The notes under the pieces were generated by a model. That model was not told the origin of the DNA. It saw only the letters and a program-made list of their open reading frames with translations, and did not search any database. 6,991 nucleotides of DNA from JAADHY01 sp964428935 (GTDB taxonomy: Bacteria > Planctomycetota > Planctomycetia > Planctomycetales > Planctomycetaceae), in the NCBI GenBank assembly GCA_964428935.1, contig CAYSAG010000281.1:1-6991 (forward strand), in the 5' to 3' direction. The position numbers were made by a program, and so were the translations under genes. Positions 1 to 4,113 of the stretch are shown in pieces (position 1 is the stretch's first letter; every line of letters starts with the position of its first letter).

Positions 1-7
1 GGCTTCC

Positions 8-62
8 GGACGCGAGGGACCGCGTCCCTCCGGCACGGAGGGCCACGCTCTGTCGTGGCCGC
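8..62. repeat. Compound hairpin repeat, copy A
   Basis: First of two near-identical GC-rich elements. It contains GGACGCG (8-14) pairing with CGCGTCC (21-27), CCCTCC (26-31) pairing with GGAGGG (37-42), and GGCCACG (41-47) pairing with CGTGGCC (54-60) around the loop CTCTGT. GAGGGAC (14-20) can also pair with GTCCCTC (24-30), so the first stems are alternatives. Compared with copy B it carries five extra bases (GGCAC) in the loop between CCCTCC and GGAGGG. The structure and the second copy are seen directly. That it belongs to a dispersed genomic repeat family is inference. Confidence 0.75.
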
Positions 63-67
63 CGCGG

Positions 68-110
68 GTTCGGAATTCGGGGTTCGGCGTTCGGAATTCG
101 GGACGCGAGG
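68..110. repeat. 21-base-period tandem repeat plus truncated hairpin-repeat start
   Basis: GTTCGGAATTCGGG occurs at 68-81 and again at 89-102, a period of 21 bases, with a partial unit GGTTCGG at 82-88. Immediately after, GGACGCGAGG (101-110) repeats the first ten bases of the flanking hairpin elements, like an aborted copy. The tract lies exactly between copies A and B and no credible gene covers it. It looks like sequence expanded by slippage or recombination; the mechanism is inferred. Confidence 0.7.
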
Positions 111-114
111 CACG

Positions 115-163
115 GGACGCGAGGGACCGCGTCCCTCCGGAGGGCCACGCTTCGTCGTGGCCG
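115..163. repeat. Compound hairpin repeat, copy B
   Basis: Second copy of the left-edge element. Its first 24 bases (115-138) are identical to 8-31. Here CCCTCC and GGAGGG are fused into the perfect 12-base palindrome CCCTCCGGAGGG (133-144). The last stem, GGCCACG (143-149) with CGTGGCC (156-162), has the loop CTTCGT instead of CTCTGT. The stem is conserved while the loop varies, which suggests the folded form matters. It ends about 80 bases upstream of the nuclease start codon, so it could lie in that gene's leader or be a terminator of something to the left. Confidence 0.75.
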
Positions 164-230
164 CTCTGGCTCCTACAAGTCCACACCGGCCATGGAAACC
201 GTGGAAACGGAGTGTCCGAGCACGACACAA

Positions 231-237
231 GGGGGGG
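231..237 (+). promoter_or_regulatory. Ribosome binding site of the nuclease gene
   Basis: A run of seven G preceded by AA lies six bases before the GTG at 244. It is a plausible Shine-Dalgarno match and decides the start: the frame is open further left to 55, but that part would read through repeat copy B and has no nuclease-like sequence. Confidence 0.6.
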
Positions 238-243
238 CTAACC

Positions 244-861
244 GTGCGGAAGTCGAAAAAGAAAGCGGCCCCTTTTCCACTGCTCGTGGTCCTGCTGCTG
301 GCCGTCCTGGCCATCTGGCCTTGGACGGGCGGCCAAGAAAAGAAGCTGGCCGGAAAAGTCGTTTCTGTGGTCGACGGCGACACGATTTGGGTGTTGGACG
401 TTCGACGGACCCGTCACAAAATTCGCCTGCAAGGAATCGACGCGCCGGAACGCAGCCAGCCGTTCGGTGCACGAGCGAAGCAGGCGCTGAGTCGCCTGGT
501 CTTCGGGAAAGACGTGGACGTGACTTGGAAAGAGCGGGACCGGTACGGGCGGATTCTGGGACACGTTTACCTTCCAGACGGCACGTGGGTCAACGAGCAG
601 TTGGTGCGGCTGGGGTACGCCTGGCACTACAAGCGCTACTCGAACGACCCGCGGCTGGCGCAGGCCGAGCAAGAGGCTCGCGCCGCTCGGGTCGGATTGT
701 GGGCAGACCCGAACCCGATTCCGCCGTGGGAGTTTCGCCGACGAAAGCGGTCTTCCAGCTCTTCCTTCCACCGTTCCAGCGCCTCGCGCCCGGCCAGCCG
801 GACTGCCCAGGTCCTTTCCCCTTCCCAAGCTCAGGCAGCGCAAACCGGTTCATTGTGGTAA
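244..861 (+). CDS. Membrane-anchored thermonuclease (SNase-like) family nuclease
   Basis: A 205-residue protein starting at GTG 244, just before a basic stretch (RKSKKK, residues 2-7) and a single hydrophobic segment (about 11-27). This is an uncleaved anchor or a signal peptide, placing the catalytic domain outside the cytoplasmic membrane. The SNase fold follows at about 35-175. The active-site residues of staphylococcal nuclease all have counterparts: VVDGDTI (D44, D46; metal binding), IRLQGIDAPE (R61, D66, E69) and DRYGR (R103). The family cleaves DNA and RNA in a calcium-dependent reaction. After the motif GLWADPNPIPPWEFR, where such domains usually end, there is a basic and serine-rich low-complexity tail (about 30-40 residues, including five serines in a row) of unknown role. 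The gene appears monocistronic, flanked by repeats and by a promoter-bearing gap. The family call is firm; the substrate is inferred. A scavenging or DNA-uptake role is possible. Confidence 0.9.
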   Translation: MRKSKKKAAPFPLLVVLLLAVLAIWPWTGGQEKKLAGKVVSVVDGDTIWVLDVRRTRHKIRLQGIDAPERSQPFGARAKQALSRLVFGKDVDVTWKERDRYGRILGHVYLPDGTWVNEQLVRLGYAWHYKRYSNDPRLAQAEQEARAARVGLWADPNPIPPWEFRRRKRSSSSSFHRSSASRPASRTAQVLSPSQAQAAQTGSLW

Positions 862-954
862 ACGACACGGACTGGGCACCGAAGCTTGTTTGCGGGTGCG
901 GTTCCAATTTGGCCGATAATGGAGACAGGGGAGTCTAGGCGCAACGGAAAGACG

Positions 955-982
955 TTGACCGCCTTCGTGGAATAGATAGAAT
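955..982 (+). promoter_or_regulatory. Sigma-70-like promoter for the response regulator
   Basis: TTGACC (955-960) and TAGAAT (977-982) each match five of six consensus bases and are 16 bases apart. They lie in a stretch (about 960-1030) that is visibly more AT-rich than its surroundings. A transcript would begin near 989, giving a leader of about 140 bases before the ATG at 1131. Two GTTAA words at 993-997 and 1020-1024, 27 bases apart, fall just downstream and could be an operator, but that is speculative. Confidence 0.5.
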
Positions 983-1114
983 CTCTGTATCGGTTAATGT
1001 CGGCAATCTTGGTTGTGTCGTTAACTGGTAGGGTTCACGGAGGTTTCCGGAGCGAGCCGGTCGGCGCTAGTTCTCGTCACCCGTCTCTAGCCCGTCCAGT
1101 TCGTGCCGGACAAA

Positions 1115-1120
1115 GTGAGG
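1115..1120 (+). promoter_or_regulatory. Possible ribosome binding site of the response regulator
   Basis: GTGAGG lies ten bases before the ATG at 1131. A second purine word, AAGGGA (1123-1128), is too close to work well. This supports ATG 1131 over the next in-frame ATG at 1146, which has only A-rich sequence before it. Confidence 0.4.
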
Positions 1121-1130
1121 TCAAGGGACG

Positions 1131-1730
1131 ATGAAAAAGAAAACGATGAAGACCGTTTTCACAACGGGCGAAGCGGCCAAGATCTGCAAGGTCAGTCAGC
1201 AAACCATCATTCGCTGTTTCGATTCTGGCCAACTGAAAGGCTTTCGTGTTCCCGGTTCCCGGTTCCGACGAATTCCCCGGGCCGAGCTGTACCGTTTCAT
1301 GAAGGAGAACGGAATCCCGACCGACGCTCTGGAGAGTGGGCGGCGGAAGGCCCTGATTGTTGACGACGACGAGGAGCTGGTCGAGCTGATTCGCGACGTG
1401 TTGGAGCAGGACGGCCGCTTCGAGGTCCGCGTGGCCAACAACGGTTTCGACGCCGGCATGATGGTCAAGGAGTACAAGCCGGACGTCATTGTGCTGGACG
1501 TCATGCTGCCGGACATCAACGGCAAGGAGGTTTGCCAGCGGATTCGCCAGGACCCCAGCCTGGAAGACGTCAGCATCATTTGCATTAGCGGAATGGTCGA
1601 AGAGGACAAGATCGACGAGCTGAAGAAGGCCGGCGCGGACGACTTCCTGCAGAAGCCCTTCGAGGTCGAAACGCTGATCGAGCGGATTTGCAAGTTGTTG
1701 GACGTTGAGCCGAGTTCGGTGAACACGTAG
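1131..1730 (+). CDS. Response regulator with N-terminal excisionase/MerR-type HTH and C-terminal receiver domain
   Basis: A 199-residue protein. Residues about 9-58 form a small winged HTH of the excisionase/BldC type: TTGEAAKICKVSQQTI is the recognition region and RVPGSRFRRIPRAEL the wing with its arginines. A short linker leads to a receiver domain (about 72-190) with all functional positions: D78/D79 for magnesium, phosphoacceptor D123 in VIVLDVMLP, S153 in place of the usual threonine (an accepted substitution), and K175 in LQKPF. The order HTH then receiver is the reverse of OmpR/NarL-type regulators. It probably binds DNA and controls transcription when phosphorylated by the kinase encoded at 2059-2778; that pairing is inferred from position. 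The start at 1131 is preferred; ATG 1146 would lose only five residues. Targets are unknown. It could regulate its own promoter at 955-982. Confidence 0.92.
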   Translation: MKKKTMKTVFTTGEAAKICKVSQQTIIRCFDSGQLKGFRVPGSRFRRIPRAELYRFMKENGIPTDALESGRRKALIVDDDEELVELIRDVLEQDGRFEVRVANNGFDAGMMVKEYKPDVIVLDVMLPDINGKEVCQRIRQDPSLEDVSIICISGMVEEDKIDELKKAGADDFLQKPFEVETLIERICKLLDVEPSSVNT

Positions 1731-2058
1731 TGTCAGCCTCGAGCTGCTCTGTGGGTGAAGTCCCTCCTGGCCGTCCTTGAGGGCTCAGCGGCTGCTGTCG
1801 TCTTCGGCCTTCGTTCGCCGCTCACGTTCGCTTTCGTTTGCCGCTTGCCGCGGCGCCAAACTGTTCTAACGGCGTTCTGGTTGCGCCGGCCCGGAGTGGC
1901 GCTCGTCCGTGACGCGCAAGCCCAAGACGCAGCGCTCGGACGCAGCCGACCGACGACACGACCAGCGGCCGGCTTCTACTCGGCTTCCGTTCCTCGACCC
2001 GGCTCGGCGTGGCAGTCTGAAACGAGCTCGTTGACAGGCGGTGTGCGGGGAGCAACGC
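1731..2058. other. Non-coding gap between response regulator and histidine kinase
   Basis: This stretch of 328 bases has no convincing gene. An open frame runs through it (GTG at 1755 into the kinase gene), but its translation is arginine- and serine-rich with no recognisable motif. A possible weak stem, CCCTC (1762-1766) with GAGGG (1779-1783), lies just after the regulator stop but has no T run. TTGACA at 2031-2036 is a perfect -35 word, but no -10 box follows at the right distance and it is too close to the kinase ATG. The upstream part (about 1800-1860) is pyrimidine-rich on the plus strand, with many TTCG repeats. The kinase may therefore be co-transcribed with the regulator or have its own unrecognised promoter here. 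Confidence 0.45.
2047..2052 (+). promoter_or_regulatory. Ribosome binding site of the histidine kinase
   Basis: GGGGAG lies six bases before the ATG at 2059. It supports that ATG over the GTG at 2041, which is only six codons upstream and follows an in-frame stop at 2032-2034. Confidence 0.6.
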
Positions 2059-2778
2059 ATGAACGCCCACCAGACACGTCCCGACCCCGCCAAGCTGGAG
2101 GCTCTGGCCGAGTTCGCAGCCGGAGCGGGTCACGAAATCAACAACCCCGTCGCGACCATTCTGGGCCGCGTGCAGTTGCTGCTTCGGGATGAAACGGACC
2201 CGGACCGTCGGCAGGCTTTGCACGTCATTGCCGGTCAGGCCTACCGCATTCGAGACATGATTGGCGACCTGATGCTGTTCGCTCGTCCGCCGCAGCCGCA
2301 GCCGGTTCGTTGCGATTTGGCGGGTGTGGTGGCCGGCGTGGTCGACCGGTTCGCGGAGCGACTGGAGCAACGAAAAATCGAACTGACGCCACAACTGGAC
2401 GAGTCGGTCTTCGTTTGGGCGGACGAAGGCCAACTGGCCGTAGTCGTCTCTGAGCTGCTGCGGAACAGTGTGGAGGCCGTCGAGCCGGGAGGCCACGTGA
2501 GCGTCGCGGTCGGGTACGAGTCCGGCGGCAGGCGTTCCTGGGGCGTGTTGACCGTCCAGGACGACGGCCCGGGCTTGACCGAAGAGGAACGCGAGCACCT
2601 TTTCGACCCGTTCTTTTCCGGTCGACAGGCCGGCCGTGGTCTGGGGTTTGGCCTTCCGAAGTGCTGGCGAATCGTGGACGCTCACGGAGGCCACCTGGTC
2701 GCCGAGCCGGCGCAACCGACGGGTCTTCGCTTCCGCGTGCGACTGCCGACGCCCGAACGCGACGAGGAGCACGGTTAG
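2059..2778 (+). CDS. Soluble sensor-less histidine kinase
   Basis: A 239-residue protein consisting almost only of the kinase core. The H-box is GAGHEINNPVATILGR with phosphoacceptor H25; the HEINNP form is typical of the NtrB/HisKA-like group. A dimerisation helix follows (to about 75), then the ATP-binding domain: N-box SELLRNSVEAV (E132, N136), G1 box DDGPG (D169), F-box LFDPFFSG (182-188) and G2 box GRGLGFGL (192-199). There is no membrane segment, PAS, GAF or receiver domain. The in-frame stop at 2032-2034 shows that no N-terminal sensor is encoded directly upstream in this frame. The protein is therefore cytoplasmic and must obtain its signal from a partner protein or a small molecule. 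The nearby response regulator at 1131-1730 is its likely phosphotransfer partner (inference). Its stop codon lies 18 bases from the stop of the convergent DHH gene. Confidence 0.92.
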   Translation: MNAHQTRPDPAKLEALAEFAAGAGHEINNPVATILGRVQLLLRDETDPDRRQALHVIAGQAYRIRDMIGDLMLFARPPQPQPVRCDLAGVVAGVVDRFAERLEQRKIELTPQLDESVFVWADEGQLAVVVSELLRNSVEAVEPGGHVSVAVGYESGGRRSWGVLTVQDDGPGLTEEEREHLFDPFFSGRQAGRGLGFGLPKCWRIVDAHGGHLVAEPAQPTGLRFRVRLPTPERDEEHG

Positions 2779-2796
2779 CTCGACCTCCTGCGCCGG

Positions 2797-3843
2797 TCAA
2801 AGGTGCTCCAGAATCTCTCGAGGGGGAACCAGTCGGACGCCCCGGTGAGCTTGCACGCCGCAGGCCGCCAGCCAGCGCTGACGCAGCTCCTCTTCCAGCG
2901 ACCGGGGCACTCGCCCGTCGACCTTGGTCGCCAGCTTTCCACCGGCTCGGTGGTTGTGTCCGCCGGCGTGACCAATGTCCGCCACGGCTCGGACCAGCAG
3001 GTCGGTGGCGTTGTCGCCGTCTCGTTCGGTGCGGGCCGACAGGAGCACCTCGCCGTCAATGGCCGCGACGCACAGCACCCGCGTAATTCCCTGGCAGCGA
3101 ATGAGCAGGTCGGCCAGCTCACCCACCGTCTCGGCCCCCTGCGCGCGAGGCAGAACGCACATGGCCACGTCGTCGTAAAGAAAGGTCCGTTCGATGGCCG
3201 CCACCAGGTCGACGTAGTACTCGCGCGACAGAGGAGCGTTCTCGATTTCCGCCAACCACGTCGGGTTGGCGTAGCGCGACAGCCAAGCCAGGACGGAGCG
3301 GTCGAGTCGTGAGTGGTGCGTTTCGCTGCCCCGCGTCTCGGCTCGAATTCCGTAAACCAGCGCCGTGGCCAAAGCCTCGTCCGGTTCAATGCCCTGTTCG
3401 CGCAAGTAGTCGGCGGCAATGGAAGACGACGCAGCCACGCTTTGGCGCACGTCGACAAACCGCACCTTCCATTTCCGGTTGCTGTGGTGGTGGTCGACGA
3501 TGCCGACCACCTCGGCCGACTTCCCGTTCAGCAAGTGGTGCGTGGCTTCCGGCGAGCAGTCGACCAGAACGGCCGCCGTGTTTTTTCGAAGACGAATTTG
3601 CCCGACCAGTTCCAGCGGCGGACGCAGCCGCCGAACCATTTCTCGGTTTTCGGCTCGGACAATGGCTCCGCCCGCCACCAAACGCGGCCGCCTGTTCTGA
3701 CGCACCTCCAGCAACCGCCAAAGCGCCCAGCCTGCGGCAATGGCGTCCGGGTCGGGGTTGTCGTGAGCCACAATGACCACGCGGTCGAAATCCGCAAGAA
3801 CCCGAAGCAACCGCTCGGACTTTTTTCGACTTCGTTCAGACAT
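2797..3843 (-). CDS. DHH/DHHA1 family phosphoesterase (NrnA-like)
   Basis: A 348-residue protein if started at ATG 3843. The DHH domain shows its metal-binding motifs in order: HDNPDPDA (H27, D31, D33), VLVDCSP (D95), the signature DHHH (D117-H120), and a fourth motif near ALVYGIRAETRG. The C-terminal DHHA1 substrate-binding domain carries GGHNHRAGG (294-302). This layout matches NrnA-type enzymes, cytoplasmic manganese-dependent phosphoesterases that degrade oligoribonucleotides of a few bases and/or remove the 3' phosphate of pAp. Which activity applies here cannot be read from the sequence, so no gene symbol is given. The start is uncertain: GTG 3870 would add nine residues, and both candidates have a purine-rich word placed too close. 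The end converges on the histidine kinase with an 18-base gap and no room for a separate terminator. It may be read from its own promoter or through from the glycosidase gene 270 bases upstream. Confidence 0.9.
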   Translation of the reverse strand: MSERSRKKSERLLRVLADFDRVVIVAHDNPDPDAIAAGWALWRLLEVRQNRRPRLVAGGAIVRAENREMVRRLRPPLELVGQIRLRKNTAAVLVDCSPEATHHLLNGKSAEVVGIVDHHHSNRKWKVRFVDVRQSVAASSSIAADYLREQGIEPDEALATALVYGIRAETRGSETHHSRLDRSVLAWLSRYANPTWLAEIENAPLSREYYVDLVAAIERTFLYDDVAMCVLPRAQGAETVGELADLLIRCQGITRVLCVAAIDGEVLLSARTERDGDNATDLLVRAVADIGHAGGHNHRAGGKLATKVDGRVPRSLEEELRQRWLAACGVQAHRGVRLVPPREILEHL

Positions 3844-4040
3844 CTCCACTTCGCACCGTGCGGCCGTCACCCCCCGAGCCGACCCGTTCCGGCCCGCAGG
3901 TCAACGTCGCCCCTGGCCGACGGCCCGAGACCAACAAGCGACGACCGAATTTCCGAGCCAACCGAGAACACGCCCCTCGCCGACCGGACGGCCAACGCGT
4001 CTGGCCGTGCCGAAGACGCTGCCGGCAACCGGACGAAAGC

Positions 4041-4070
4041 ATCTTAGCCGTCCCACGCGACTTCAGCCAA
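4041..4070 (-). promoter_or_regulatory. Weak candidate promoter for the DHH gene
   Basis: On the minus strand, TTGGCT (4070-4065) and TAAGAT (4046-4041) are separated by 18 bases and each match four of six sigma-70 consensus bases. They lie in the gap between the glycosidase stop and the DHH start, about 200 bases before the DHH ATG. A match of this quality can occur by chance. Confidence 0.25.
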
Positions 4071-4113
4071 CCGCTCGGCGGTGAAAGCCGTCGTCCTCAG
4101 CCAACCCTCCGGG

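Noticed and set aside
55..243. N-terminal extension of the nuclease frame to GTG 55
   Set aside because: It would translate through the tandem repeat and hairpin copy B. The GTG at 244 has a ribosome binding site and directly precedes the basic-hydrophobic export segment.
862..954. Terminator after the nuclease gene
   Set aside because: Only a weak stem (GCACC with GGTGC across a long loop, about 877-899) is visible, with no following T run.
2031..2059. TTGACA at 2031-2036 as a promoter for the kinase
   Set aside because: No -10-like word lies 16-18 bases downstream, and the transcript would start inside the coding region.
1755..2192. A 145-codon plus-strand frame in the gap after the response regulator
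   Set aside because: It has a GTG start without a good ribosome binding site, an arginine/serine-rich low-complexity product, and overlaps the kinase H-box region in another frame.
1822..2772. A 316-codon minus-strand open frame opposite the histidine kinase
   Set aside because: The plus-strand frame has every kinase box, so the minus-strand translation is only its antisense. No family motif or ribosome binding site supports it.
3836..4042. A 68-codon minus-strand frame between the glycosidase and the DHH gene
   Set aside because: It has arginine- and glycine-rich composition, no recognisable motif, and overlaps the DHH start in a different frame. It is probably chance in GC-rich DNA.
3313..4047. 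A 244-codon plus-strand open frame opposite the DHH gene
   Set aside because: It is in register with the DHH codons and its sequence mirrors the metal-binding motifs of the real gene. It has no motifs of its own.
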